Shown here: positions 1 to 8,562 of the stretch, piece after piece
Position numbering within the stretch: position 1 is the first letter of the stretch
Layout of the letters: every line of letters starts with the position of its first letter
Assembly: GCA_947648495.1 (NCBI GenBank)
Contig: CANSOA010000011.1
Location: forward strand, 1 to 64,000
Source: an uncultured Clostridium sp.
GTDB taxonomy: Bacteria; Bacillota; Clostridia; TANB77; CAG-508
Length of the DNA stretch: 64,000 nt
Reading direction: 5' to 3'
The notes under the pieces: model-generated
Seen by the model: the letters and a program-made list of their open reading frames with translations, nothing else
What the model was told of the DNA's origin: nothing
Database searches by the model: none
Position numbers and translations under genes: made by a program

Positions 1-434
1 GACAAGAATTCAAATCTGATATTGACGACCTAAGACAAGAATTCAAATCCGATATCGACGACCTAAGACAAGAATTCAAATCCGACATTGACGACCTAAG
101 ACAAGAATTCAAATCTGATATTGACGACCTAAGACAAGAATTCAAATCCGATATTGACGACCTAAGACAAGAATTCAAATCCGACATTGACGACCTAAGG
201 CAAGAATTCAAATCCGATATCGCAGATTTAAAACAAGAAACAACTAACCGATTTTTTATATTCGAAAATGATTTTGGTCGAAAAATTGATATTATGTATG
301 ATTACATGATGCTTCAAAGAGAGATTTATCAACAAAAATTTGAAAGCCTACGCAATTTAGATAAACGTATGGACATTGGTGAAATTCGAAATTTGGATTA
401 TGAAAAAAGAATCTCTATCTTAGAAAGAAAATAA
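1..434 (+). CDS. Coiled-coil repeat protein, 5'-truncated by window edge
   Basis: The open frame enters from the left edge (first full codon at 3) and stops with TAA at 432-434, giving 143 visible residues. The first ~77 residues are seven copies of an 11-residue unit (QEFKSDIDDLR), the last copy diverged. An 11-residue charged/hydrophobic period is a hendecad, the signature of a slightly right-handed coiled coil. A non-repeated tail follows (starting RFFIFENDFGRKID), rich in Arg, Glu and Leu. There are no Cys residues and no membrane segment. It could be a structural or nucleic-acid-associated protein; I do not recognise the family and the N-terminus is missing. A strong hairpin terminator lies 35 bp downstream. 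Confidence 0.75.
   Translation, partial: QEFKSDIDDLRQEFKSDIDDLRQEFKSDIDDLRQEFKSDIDDLRQEFKSDIDDLRQEFKSDIDDLRQEFKSDIADLKQETTNRFFIFENDFGRKIDIMYDYMMLQREIYQQKFESLRNLDKRMDIGEIRNLDYEKRISILERK
3..233 (+). repeat. 33-bp in-frame tandem repeat, 7 copies
   Basis: Copies start at 3, 36, 69, 102, 135, 168 and 201. They are nearly identical and differ mainly at synonymous positions (TCT/TCC, GAT/GAC, ATT/ATC); the seventh is degenerate at its 3' half. There are no unique spacers between the units, so this is a coding tandem repeat and not a CRISPR array. Confidence 0.9.
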
Positions 435-468
435 TCTTGTTCTATTAGATTATTTTATTATCAAAAAC

Positions 469-520
469 AAGAGAGCCTATCTATTATTTCTATTGCTAAA
501 AATAATAGATAGGCTCTCTT
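469..520. terminator. Bidirectional intrinsic terminator
   Basis: A perfect 20-bp stem (469-488 pairs with 501-520) with a 12-nt loop and T-rich flanks on both sides lies between the convergent repeat-protein gene (+) and purF (-). It can terminate both. Confidence 0.9.
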
Positions 521-526
521 TTCTTA

Positions 527-1934
527 TTAAAATATCTTTTCAAACTTTTCTTTATGTATTTCATTTGGCACTTCAATTGGATATTTTCTTGTAAAACATC
601 CTTCACAGAAACTTTTCATATTTGAATTTTCAGCGATTTTTCTTAAGTTTTCCAAACTCAAATATTCCAAAGAATCCACACCAATTTGCTCACGAATTTC
701 TTCTACTGTTTTATGCCTAGCTAGTAGACCATCTTCATTCGTCACATCTGTTCCAAAATAGCACATTCCAACAAACGGCGGGGCTGCAATTCTTAAATGG
801 ATTTCTTTGACGTCCGCTTTCCTCAAAAGTTGAACCAATCGTGTAATCGTTGTGCCTCGCACAATCGAATCATCAATCAAAACAATTCGTTTGCCTTTGA
901 TATTTTGCTTTAATGGATTTAACTTTAATACAACTTGTTTTTTTCTCTCACTTTGTGTCGATTGAATAAACGTTCTGCCAATATATTTACTTTTTACAAA
1001 AGCCATACCATATGGAATTTTCGAAGCTTTGGAATAACCGAAGTGCCGCATCTAATCCAGAATCTGGAACCCCTGCCACAAAATCTGCTTCTACTGGTGC
1101 TTGCATACTCAAATATCTCCCAGTTTCTTCTCTAAATTTATGGACACTATATCCATCTACAACGGAATCAGGTCTTGAAAAATACACATATTCAAAAATA
1201 CATAATCCATCTTTTTGAGTTGTTCTAAAATTCTTGACAGAAACTTCATTGTTATAAATCGTAACCACTTCACCTGGCTGAATATCTCTTTCAAATTCAG
1301 CTCCTAAAATATCTAAGGCACAGCTTTCAGAAGAAAATACATAGTCCCCATCTAATTTCCCCATACATAGTGGTCTAAAACCATATGGATCACGCACTGC
1401 GATTAGTTTTTGAGAACTCATAATCAAAAGTGAATACGCACCTTTGATGTATTTCATAGCATTAAAAACCGCATCTTCTATAGAATGCGTTTTTAATCTT
1501 TCTCGTGCGATAATATAGGCTATAACTTCGGTATCGCTTGTGGAATTAAAGATAGCGCCATTTTCTTCTAATTCTGCACGCAATTGAGCAGTGTTCGTTA
1601 AATTTCCATTGTGAGCAATACATAAATTTCCTTTTTTATAGCGGGAAAAAATTGGTTGTGCATTTTCTTTTCTAGGACAACCTGTTGTTGAATAACGAAC
1701 ATGTCCAATTCCTATTTTTCCTTTTGGTAAATCTCGAATAACCGAATTCGTAAATACGTCAGAAACCAGACCTACATCTTTATGACAAGTAATAATTCCC
1801 CCATTATTGATTGCCATTCCACACGCTTCTTCCCCCCTATGTTGCAAACTAGATAACCCTACACATATTGGAAACACTAAATCTTCTTCATTTTTCATGG
1901 AATAAATTCCAAAAATTCCACACTCTTCTTTCAT
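527..1934 (-). CDS. purF: Amidophosphoribosyltransferase PurF, with +1 shift at CGG codon
   Basis: First committed step of purine synthesis: PRPP plus glutamine gives phosphoribosylamine. The N-terminal glutaminase domain starts MKEECGIFG, with Cys5 as the likely catalytic nucleophile after loss of a short propeptide, and carries the LSSLQHRGEE motif. The PRPP-binding loop VLIDDSIVRGTT and the C-terminal CEGC fit a 4Fe-4S-type PurF. The frame breaks at codon 299: LDAAL is followed by in-frame CGG (1038-1040), and the 0 frame then ends after 17 more codons. Skipping the C gives LDAALGYSKAS, the normal family sequence, and one open frame of 468 residues. The two halves overlap at 987-1051. Whether the shift is translational or a sequence error cannot be settled from this gene alone, but the same CGG break recurs in ten other genes here. 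Confidence 0.93.
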
Positions 1935-1951
1935 CTATTTCTCCCAAAAAT

Positions 1952-1990
1952 AAATTTAGAAACCAAACCAAATGCCTAGTTTCTAAATTT
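1952..1990. promoter_or_regulatory. Inverted repeat at purF transcription start
   Basis: A perfect 12-bp inverted repeat (AAATTTAGAAAC and its complement, 15-nt spacer) directly abuts the purF -10 box, so it spans the expected start site. It could be an operator, or a 5' hairpin followed by a T-run just before the gene. Confidence 0.6.
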
Positions 1991-2019
1991 ATTATACCTG
2001 TTTTTTTCTCGTTAGTCAA
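1991..2019 (-). promoter_or_regulatory. purF promoter
   Basis: On the minus strand: -35 TTGACT (2014-2019), 17-bp spacer, -10 TATAAT (1991-1996). It is correctly placed about 57 bp upstream of the purF start. Confidence 0.8.
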
Positions 2020-2032
2020 TACAAAATTTGAC

Positions 2033-2365
2033 CTATTTTACCATATCATTCAAATATTTTGTTCCCTCTTCTTTGTCTAAAACCTTCATGTTGAATTTTT
2101 CTCTTTCAAGTTTATGTAAAATTTCCATTGTATCATCTTGAGATTCCATATCAATGACAACTAAATTATTATAAAAATTGCGTCCATATGTTAATTCTCG
2201 AATGTACTCTTCAATGCCATTTTCCACATTTTTTACAGTCATGACAAATTTTATGTTTTCCTCTAATTTTTTGTAAGTATTAAAATTTACACAGTCTTGA
2301 ATAACGCTAAATAAGCCATATATACACAAAATCCAAATGACTAATTGTATCAAAAAATCAAACAT
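2033..2365 (-). CDS. Small membrane-anchored protein, unknown function
   Basis: Start chosen at the ATG at 2363-2365 (MFDFLIQLV), which has AGGAGTGA upstream; an earlier in-frame start lacks this. 110 residues: one N-terminal hydrophobic helix (about residues 3-22), then a soluble part with a predicted alpha/beta pattern (NNLVVIDMESQDDTMEIL and a lysine-rich end). The soluble part resembles small membrane-tethered domains common in Clostridia, but I do not recognise the family. It follows the FTR-like gene by 56 bp on the same strand and is probably co-transcribed with it. Confidence 0.65.
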   Translation of the reverse strand: MFDFLIQLVIWILCIYGLFSVIQDCVNFNTYKKLEENIKFVMTVKNVENGIEEYIRELTYGRNFYNNLVVIDMESQDDTMEILHKLEREKFNMKVLDKEEGTKYLNDMVK

Positions 2366-2421
2366 AATATTCACTCCTTTTGTATATATTATGTCAATTT
2401 CTAAGGTTTGTGACAAATAAA

Positions 2422-2622
2422 TTAATCAATCTTTTTGTAGTAAAGCATACAATGACAATATCCCTCAAAATTAGGATCTTTAATCTGATTTTTAAATTCT
2501 TTGCATATACATTTGGTATCATCTGTCCTTTCTACTCTGCAAGGGCAATAACCTCCTGTTTTTTTCAAGCCTTCTTTTATTAGGTTTACAACTTTTTCAT
2601 CTGGATTTAATATTACTGCCAA
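2422..2622 (-). CDS. Ferredoxin-thioredoxin reductase catalytic-chain family protein
   Basis: 66 residues with three paired-Cys motifs in the FTR beta-chain order: GYCPCRV, KCICKEF and GYCHCMLYYK. In the classic family (FTR_beta) these cysteines hold a 4Fe-4S cluster next to a redox-active disulfide and pass electrons from ferredoxin to thioredoxin-like proteins. The second pair is CIC instead of CPC. The start is TTG at 2620-2622, supported by GGAGG seven bases upstream. Stand-alone short FTR-like proteins are common in anaerobes; the partner here is unknown. Confidence 0.8.
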   Translation of the reverse strand: MAVILNPDEKVVNLIKEGLKKTGGYCPCRVERTDDTKCICKEFKNQIKDPNFEGYCHCMLYYKKID

Positions 2623-2692
2623 ATTTTTTCCTCCTTTGAATTCACTCTATCGTATTTTATAATAACATTTTATTTTCTATTTTGGTGGAGGT

Positions 2693-3035
2693 GGCGAGAG
2701 TCGAACTCGCGTCCAATAACCCTTCCACATAGATTTCTCCGAGTGCAGTTTGTTCTTAAAAATTCCCGCAAATCGCTTGAACAAACAAAATAAATTTGCA
2801 GTAGTCTTCTAAAATCCCACAAATTGCAAAGACAACAATTTGCTTTGTTTCCTACTTAGTTTGACACCTATTTTTTAGCCGTAGGTTGCTAAAAGTAGAT
2901 GACGCGCACTTAGGCAGCGTATGCTAATTCATTATTATCAGCGTTTATATTTTTTTATGCCTTTTATAGTGGCCAGGCATCTCCACTACTCGCTATCTAT
3001 GCTTCATGGTTACTGTCGAAACCAAATACACCCCC
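2693..3035 (-). ncRNA. ssrA: Transfer-messenger RNA (tmRNA)
   Basis: Rescues stalled ribosomes. The 5' GGGGGTG pairs with 3' CACCTCC (one G-U), followed by discriminator A and an encoded CCA (2693-2695). The tRNA-like T-arm (GAGTTCGACTC) is clear. The tag frame reads (A)NADNNELAYAA followed by TAA, a typical Firmicute-type degradation tag. At 343 nt it has the normal one-piece length. tmRNA may be of special interest here if CGG stalls or shifts ribosomes. Confidence 0.96.
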
Positions 3036-3058
3036 GTGTTTTAATTGAGCTATTTATG

Positions 3059-3087
3059 ATTATACAGCATTTTTAACAACTTTGCAA
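3059..3087 (-). promoter_or_regulatory. ssrA promoter
   Basis: -35 TTGCAA (3082-3087), 17-bp spacer, -10 TATAAT (3059-3064), about 23 bp upstream of the tmRNA 5' end. Confidence 0.75.
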
Positions 3088-3134
3088 TACCATATTTTTC
3101 AAAATAGCCTAACCTTTTATTATAAATCGTGCTC

Positions 3135-3791
3135 TCACTTGATATTAGAAAGTTTTAAAGTTTTCTTATAAAAATCGCAATATCCATTAATGGGACATCC
3201 CTCGCAATTTGGTTTTCGCGCCACACAAATATTTCTTCCATGCCACACCAACAAATGATTGACATCAAAATAATATTCTTTTGGCAGTAGATTTAATAAA
3301 TCTTGCTCAATTTTAATGGGGTCTTCTTCTTTTGAAAAACCAACTTTGTTAGAAATCCTCTTCGCATGTGTGTCTACTGCAATTCCAACTGGATTTTGAA
3401 ACGCCTCCAACATAATGACATTCGCACTTTTGCGTCCTACACCTGGCAGAGTTTGCAATAATTCCATATCATTTGGCACAATTCCTCCAAAATCGGCTAA
3501 TAATTTCTGACTGCCAGCCTTAATGTTTTTTGCTTTATTTTTATAAAATCCGCATGGATGAATAATTTCTTCTAACTCCTTTAAGTCAATTTCCGCCAAT
3601 GCTTCTGGTGTATTATATTTAGAAAATAAATCTGGCGTTGTTTTGTTAACTCTCTCATCTGTACATTGGGCTGATAACATAACTGCAATCATCATTTCAA
3701 ATGGAGTTGTGAAATCCAGACTGCAGGTGCAGTCTGGATAATATTCTTTTAAAATTTGTATGATTTTAGTCGCTTGCTTTTTCGTTTTCAT
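3135..3791 (-). CDS. nth: Endonuclease III (DNA glycosylase/AP lyase)
   Basis: Base-excision repair enzyme removing oxidised pyrimidines. 218 residues, the usual length. The helix-hairpin-helix reads LPGVGRKSANVIM, the catalytic Asp follows in VDTHAKR, and the C-terminal iron-sulfur motif C-X6-C-X2-C-X5-C is intact (CVARKPNCEGCPINGYC). Its start overlaps the 3' end of the upstream bactofilin-like gene by 26 bp, suggesting translational coupling. Confidence 0.95.
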   Translation of the reverse strand: MKTKKQATKIIQILKEYYPDCTCSLDFTTPFEMMIAVMLSAQCTDERVNKTTPDLFSKYNTPEALAEIDLKELEEIIHPCGFYKNKAKNIKAGSQKLLADFGGIVPNDMELLQTLPGVGRKSANVIMLEAFQNPVGIAVDTHAKRISNKVGFSKEEDPIKIEQDLLNLLPKEYYFDVNHLLVWHGRNICVARKPNCEGCPINGYCDFYKKTLKLSNIK

Positions 3792-4926
3792 TTACTTCTT
3801 CCTTTTTATTTCGTTGAAATATTAATGAACTTATGATGCCAAGTCCGATTAAAACTAGAATAAATCTTACAATTCCACCTATAACTGGAATAAATCTAAT
3901 CGCCCAAATCACCAAAGAAACCAAGATTGAAATTCCAATCCATACGCCTTTTTTTACATTTTCCTTTTTAGCTAAAATGCGATGGGCAATTTCTACTGAG
4001 CTAACTGGAATCGCAACACACAATCCAATGATATATAATACTAATACGATTAATCCAAATCCAATACCTATTACAGAAAGCATTAACACAATGGAAAGAA
4101 TCGGTACGAAGATTAACATCAAAGCTCCTTTTCCAGTCGATTTCAAGAAGTCTATTCCAATATTATCTGTTCTTTTTAGCATTTTAAATTTATTTACTAA
4201 AAATACGATAATTAATGCAATAATCAAAGTTTGGAAAGCTACATTTGCAATTTCAAAAGCATAATTTACGCCATTTGACGTTTCGTTTTCTTCCTCCTCA
4301 TCTTGTATGAATTGCACATCTTGAATTTGTGCTTTTTCGGAAATGTTAGCTTCTTTGTTTGAAAAATAATGCAATATGCCTTCGATTTGTGCATGTTCTC
4401 CAACAACAAGTTGATTAACTCCAACATCAAAATTTCTTCCTACATTTCCATCTATATTGATGGTCTCTCCTGCTACTTTAGCATTTCTCCATATATAAGA
4501 ACCTGCTGCCATATTTACTTTTGAGCCACATGCATATAAATCATTTGTCATTCCTGAAAAGTCTACGTTTTCTCCCATTGCAAAAATGGAACCTGCAATT
4601 TCTGAATCGACAATTTGAATGTTTTCCGCCATTACAAATAAGTTTCCATAAATGACTGCATTTTCTACTTTTACATCTCTAGCCATAACATAAACATTTC
4701 CGTCAATCACTTGATTGATTGTCACTTGATTTTCCATTTTGTAGACATCATCGTAAATCATTTCGTAGCCATTATCGTCTGTGTCTACTGGCATTTGTGA
4801 AATAGGCATGATACCATCTTCTTGATTTTCTGTTTGTGGTATGCCTAAATCGATTGTTTCTGTTGCTAATGAGAATGTGGCAAACATCATAAAAATTAAA
4901 CATAAAATTCCAATTCTCTTTTTCAT
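3766..4926 (-). CDS. Bactofilin-like beta-solenoid membrane protein
   Basis: 386 residues. A signal peptide or first helix (about 1-21) is followed by an exported domain (about 60-210) of short repeats such as NLFVMAENIQI and SIFAMGENVDF, which predict a right-handed beta-helix like polymer-forming (bactofilin) domains. About four membrane helices follow (residues ~225-370), with a short Lys/Glu-rich tail. This architecture is widespread in Clostridia without a firm function; a cell-envelope role is inferred. It lies 1 bp downstream of rpe. Confidence 0.75.
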   Translation of the reverse strand: MKKRIGILCLIFMMFATFSLATETIDLGIPQTENQEDGIMPISQMPVDTDDNGYEMIYDDVYKMENQVTINQVIDGNVYVMARDVKVENAVIYGNLFVMAENIQIVDSEIAGSIFAMGENVDFSGMTNDLYACGSKVNMAAGSYIWRNAKVAGETINIDGNVGRNFDVGVNQLVVGEHAQIEGILHYFSNKEANISEKAQIQDVQFIQDEEEENETSNGVNYAFEIANVAFQTLIIALIIVFLVNKFKMLKRTDNIGIDFLKSTGKGALMLIFVPILSIVLMLSVIGIGFGLIVLVLYIIGLCVAIPVSSVEIAHRILAKKENVKKGVWIGISILVSLVIWAIRFIPVIGGIVRFILVLIGLGIISSLIFQRNKKEEVNENEKASD

Positions 4927-4927
4927 T

Positions 4928-5590
4928 TTAATCCCCCTTTAAATTTTTTACCGATTCAGAAAAATTTTCTGAATTCGTTATATAACTTCCTGAAACCAAT
5001 CTGTCACATCCAGCTTCTTTGACACTTTGTACGGTGTCGTAATTGATTCCGCCGTCTGCTTCAATATCAATTTCTAGGTCATTATCAAGAGTATATTTTT
5101 TTAATTCTTTTATTTTTTCTAGTGTATCTGGCATTAGTTTTTGACCACCTTTTCCGGGAACAACTGTCATAATCAGCACTTGATGAATGTAAGGTAAAAA
5201 TTCTTTTATGCTTTCTACTGGTGTTTCTGGACAAATCGAAATTCCAACTTGAATTCCATTGTTTTTTATGTCGTTTATGATTTCCATGATTCTTGGTTTT
5301 TCTTTGATTGCTTCATAATGGAACGTAATGATTTTGGGTTCTAATGGAATGTATTCGTCCATGATTTCTTCGACGTTTTCGACCATTAAATGGACATCTA
5401 GACCAACATTGCTAATATGTGAAATCGTTAGAGCATATTCTTTCATAAGTTCTAAATTATTTTTTTCTACAAACTTTCCGTCCATGACATCGATGTGAAA
5501 ATAATCTACTTTTGCAGTTTCAAGGTTATAAAAGGTTGAAACCGCATTTTCTTTTTCTACAGTTAAAATGGATACTGATATTTCTGGCAT
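4928..5590 (-). CDS. rpe: Ribulose-phosphate 3-epimerase family protein
   Basis: Interconverts ribulose-5-phosphate and xylulose-5-phosphate in the pentose-phosphate pathway. 220-residue TIM barrel with HIDVMDGKFV, HLMVE, the phosphate loop VVPGKGGQ and EADGGIN. Some positions deviate from the canonical enzyme (VVPGKGGQKL instead of VNPGFGGQ), so a related epimerase activity on another sugar phosphate is possible. It sits in the prkC/PP2C neighbourhood where rpe is often found; the usually neighbouring rsgA is not here. Confidence 0.85.
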   Translation of the reverse strand: MPEISVSILTVEKENAVSTFYNLETAKVDYFHIDVMDGKFVEKNNLELMKEYALTISHISNVGLDVHLMVENVEEIMDEYIPLEPKIITFHYEAIKEKPRIMEIINDIKNNGIQVGISICPETPVESIKEFLPYIHQVLIMTVVPGKGGQKLMPDTLEKIKELKKYTLDNDLEIDIEADGGINYDTVQSVKEAGCDRLVSGSYITNSENFSESVKNLKGD

Positions 5591-5623
5591 ATTTTTCTCC
5601 TTTTGTAATGTTTTTATAAGAGA

Positions 5624-5645
5624 GGGCGTTGATAATCGCCCCTAC
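5624..5645. repeat. Dispersed palindromic repeat, copy 1
   Basis: Minus strand reads GTAGGGGCGATTATCA followed by ACGCCC. It lies between prkC and rpe. Related copies occur near 21,040, 37,018, 38,218, 51,095 and 51,303. Confidence 0.65.
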
Positions 5646-5648
5646 AAT

Positions 5649-7748
5649 TTATTCTACCGTTACAGTTTGATCTCCATTTGAAAAATCGACGGATTTGTTG
5701 TGTTTTACGACGTCATCTACATATACTTTGACGTCTTTGACGCCTGACGCTGTGTAGGTCGCTGTGATGTCGGTCGTGGTTAGTTTCTTGGTCTCTGAAT
5801 AAATTGTGTCTTCCCCAACTTTTATGACTACTTTTGCTGATTTGATTTCTGGTGTTGTGGTAGTTGCTGTTGTATTCGTATCGTTGGAAGTTGTATTCGT
5901 CTCTGGTTCTGGCTCTGTGTAATTCATTAAAGATTTTAGGTTGACATTGACCGTTACTTTTGATTTGGTTGGCAATTTGTTGACTGTGATTGCGATTGTA
6001 GTTCCTTCTTTAACAGTTTTGTTGCTATTGATGCTTTGTGAAAGGACAACCCCGTCACTTTTATTCGTATTTTCGTCATACGTTACATCTACTTTTAAGC
6101 CTAATCCAGTTAATAGGCTTTTGGCATCTGCTTCCGATTTATTGACAACACTTGGAACTGTGACATCTTTGTATTGACTCCCTTTGCTGACTGTGATATT
6201 TAGCGTTGTATCTAACGAAATTTCTTCTCCGCCTTCTTGATCAACTTCGGTTACAATTCCTGCTTCGACTTCTTCATTAAATTCCTCTTTGATTTCGTAT
6301 TTCAAGACCAAATCTTCGTTATCTAAATCTTCTGTTAAAGCTTCTAATTCTTTGATTAAATCCTCTTTTTTCTTGCCCACCATTTTCTTTGGCAATTTTA
6401 CTTTGGTGTTTTTCAATTTTTCGGCTAATGCTTCATCAAGACTTCCTTCACTTATCAATAACTTAATTTCTTCTGTTACATTAATAGTGTAATTCTCTTG
6501 ATATTCTGGTTTTTGACTGATGACATGTTCTTTTTCAACTTCATCGCTATTGGCATATTCTACAACATAATTTTTAAGACCCAATTCTTCTAACAATGCA
6601 CGTGCATTTTCTTCCGTTCTGCTATTTCCGTTTTCGTCTTGTACTAAATTTGGAATCTGAATTTGGGATGGTCTTGAAAAAATAGCTAATGTTCCAAACA
6701 TGGCTCCCATAAATAAGCCGATGCAAAGTAACATAATCAATAATACTTTTATGGCTTTGTGCTCCGCTAAGAATTTTCCAAATTTTCCTTTGTTTTTTGG
6801 CTCTTCTTTGCTATTTGACTTTTTGGCTTTTCTTTCTGTATTTTTGTCAATATCATAAATGGTTGGTATTTTTTGAGTTGGTGAATCTCCTGATGTTTTA
6901 TGAATGACTACAAAATCTTCTTCTGGATTTTTTAAGGCTCGGCTCAAATCTTCCAACATTTCTGTTGCATTTTGGTAACGATAATTCGGATTTTTTTGCA
7001 TCGCTTTTAAAATAATTTGATTGATACTGACTGGAATTTGGTCATTATATTCAATTGGCTCAATTGGTTCTTCTTGAACTTGTTTTAAAGCTACTGAAAC
7101 AGGCGTATCTGCATCAAATGGAACACGGGCTGTTAACATTTCATATAATACAATGCCAAGTGAATATAAGTCAGATTTTGCATCGGTAAATCCGCCTTTA
7201 GCGTGTTCTGGCGAGAAATAATGGACAGAACCAATTGTTGTTCCAAATGCGGTAATGGTTGAATTTGAAACAGCTTTGGCAATTCCAAAATCTGTGACTT
7301 TGGCAATTCCATCTTCGGTTATAATGATGTTATGTGGCTTGATATCTCTATGTATAATGTTATTTTTATGCGCCACTTCCAAAGCAGATGCAATTTGAAT
7401 GGCAATATTAACAGACCATTTCCAAGACAAAATTCCATCTTCCACAATAATTTCTTTTAAGGTCTTTCCTTGAATGAGTTCCATGACAATATAATATAAA
7501 TTATCTTCGTTTCCTACATCATAAATCGATACAATATTCGGATGTGCTAAACTTGCCGCCGCTTGTGCTTCTGAGTTGAATTTTTTGATAAAATCGCTGT
7601 CTGTGGTGAATTCGTCTTTTAATATTTTTATGGCAACATAACGATTTAAAACATGACATTTCGCTTTGTAAACAGTTGCCATTCCACCATTTCCAATTTT
7701 CTCTAAAATTTCATATCGATTATCTAACATTTTTCCTACAAGATTCAT
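5649..7748 (-). CDS. prkC: PASTA-domain Ser/Thr protein kinase (PrkC/Stk1 type)
   Basis: 699 residues. Cytoplasmic Hanks-type kinase domain (about 10-270) with the glycine loop GNGGMATVYK, Lys41, HRD at 133-135 and DFG at 153-155. A single membrane helix follows around residues 330-357. The extracellular part carries several PASTA domains (about 365-605) that bind peptidoglycan fragments or lipid II, then a Thr-rich linker and a C-terminal beta-rich domain. It regulates cell-wall synthesis and growth. Directly downstream of its cognate PP2C phosphatase (23-bp gap), the standard pairing. Confidence 0.94.
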   Translation of the reverse strand: MNLVGKMLDNRYEILEKIGNGGMATVYKAKCHVLNRYVAIKILKDEFTTDSDFIKKFNSEAQAAASLAHPNIVSIYDVGNEDNLYYIVMELIQGKTLKEIIVEDGILSWKWSVNIAIQIASALEVAHKNNIIHRDIKPHNIIITEDGIAKVTDFGIAKAVSNSTITAFGTTIGSVHYFSPEHAKGGFTDAKSDLYSLGIVLYEMLTARVPFDADTPVSVALKQVQEEPIEPIEYNDQIPVSINQIILKAMQKNPNYRYQNATEMLEDLSRALKNPEEDFVVIHKTSGDSPTQKIPTIYDIDKNTERKAKKSNSKEEPKNKGKFGKFLAEHKAIKVLLIMLLCIGLFMGAMFGTLAIFSRPSQIQIPNLVQDENGNSRTEENARALLEELGLKNYVVEYANSDEVEKEHVISQKPEYQENYTINVTEEIKLLISEGSLDEALAEKLKNTKVKLPKKMVGKKKEDLIKELEALTEDLDNEDLVLKYEIKEEFNEEVEAGIVTEVDQEGGEEISLDTTLNITVSKGSQYKDVTVPSVVNKSEADAKSLLTGLGLKVDVTYDENTNKSDGVVLSQSINSNKTVKEGTTIAITVNKLPTKSKVTVNVNLKSLMNYTEPEPETNTTSNDTNTTATTTTPEIKSAKVVIKVGEDTIYSETKKLTTTDITATYTASGVKDVKVYVDDVVKHNKSVDFSNGDQTVTVE

Positions 7749-7771
7749 TTTAATCTCTCCTTAAAATCTTC

Positions 7772-8548
7772 CTATTTTTCTATTTCTTCGTTTTGTGGTG
7801 CTTTTTCTGGTTCTTTTTCTATATTATCGATGATAATTGCTGTAATATTATCCATTCCGCCTTCTCTGTTGGCACGATTGATTAAGGCTGCTACTGGATT
7901 TTCCGAATTTTCTAATAAAACTTTATAAATTTCTTCGTCTTTTAACATATTGGTCAATCCATCAGAACACATAAGCAAAATATCGTCTTGTAAAAAAGCT
8001 TTGCATGTTACATCTGGTTCTACCAAAGAATTACAGCCAATAGCTTTGACCAACATGTTTTTCTTTGGATGTGTGTCAGCCTCTTCTTTGGTGATTTTTC
8101 CGTCTTCGACCAATTGTTCTACATAACTATGGTCTTTTGTTAATCTTCTCATAAAATTTTTTCGAATACGATAAATTCGGCTGTCTCCAACATGACCAAT
8201 AAATGCCTTATTATTATATATTAAACACACGTCCAAAGTAGTCCCCATATTTTGTAATTCTTCGTCTTCTTTGGAACGTTCATATACCATTAGATTGGCA
8301 TATTCAATGCCATCGGCAATTAATTTTAAAATGTCGTCTTTTTCTTTTGGTGTATTTTTAAAATTATTACAAATATAATTTTGCGTGCTATATACGGCTA
8401 CAGAACTAGCAATTTCGCCACCTTTATAGCCACCCATTCCGTCTGCTAAAATAAATAACTGGATTTGGTCTTCTTCCTTTGCTACATAAAAATTATCTTG
8501 ATTCATATCACGCGCTTTGCCGATGTCGGATTTAGCTAAAATTCTCAA
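7772..8548 (-). CDS. prpC: PP2C-family protein phosphatase
   Basis: 258 residues. Metal-binding motifs FILADGMGGYKGGE, GHVGDSRIYRI, CSDGLTNML and GGMDNITAI are all present. It dephosphorylates the substrates of the neighbouring PASTA kinase. It follows rlmN by 14 bp, in the gene order rlmN-prpC-prkC seen in many Firmicutes. Confidence 0.93.
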   Translation of the reverse strand: MRILAKSDIGKARDMNQDNFYVAKEEDQIQLFILADGMGGYKGGEIASSVAVYSTQNYICNNFKNTPKEKDDILKLIADGIEYANLMVYERSKEDEELQNMGTTLDVCLIYNNKAFIGHVGDSRIYRIRKNFMRRLTKDHSYVEQLVEDGKITKEEADTHPKKNMLVKAIGCNSLVEPDVTCKAFLQDDILLMCSDGLTNMLKDEEIYKVLLENSENPVAALINRANREGGMDNITAIIIDNIEKEPEKAPQNEEIEK

Positions 8549-8562
8549 ATTTGTCTCACCTC

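Noticed and set aside
3-233. Direct repeats at the left edge resembling a CRISPR array
   Set aside because: The 33-bp units follow each other without spacers and form an open reading frame with synonymous changes; no cas genes are near.
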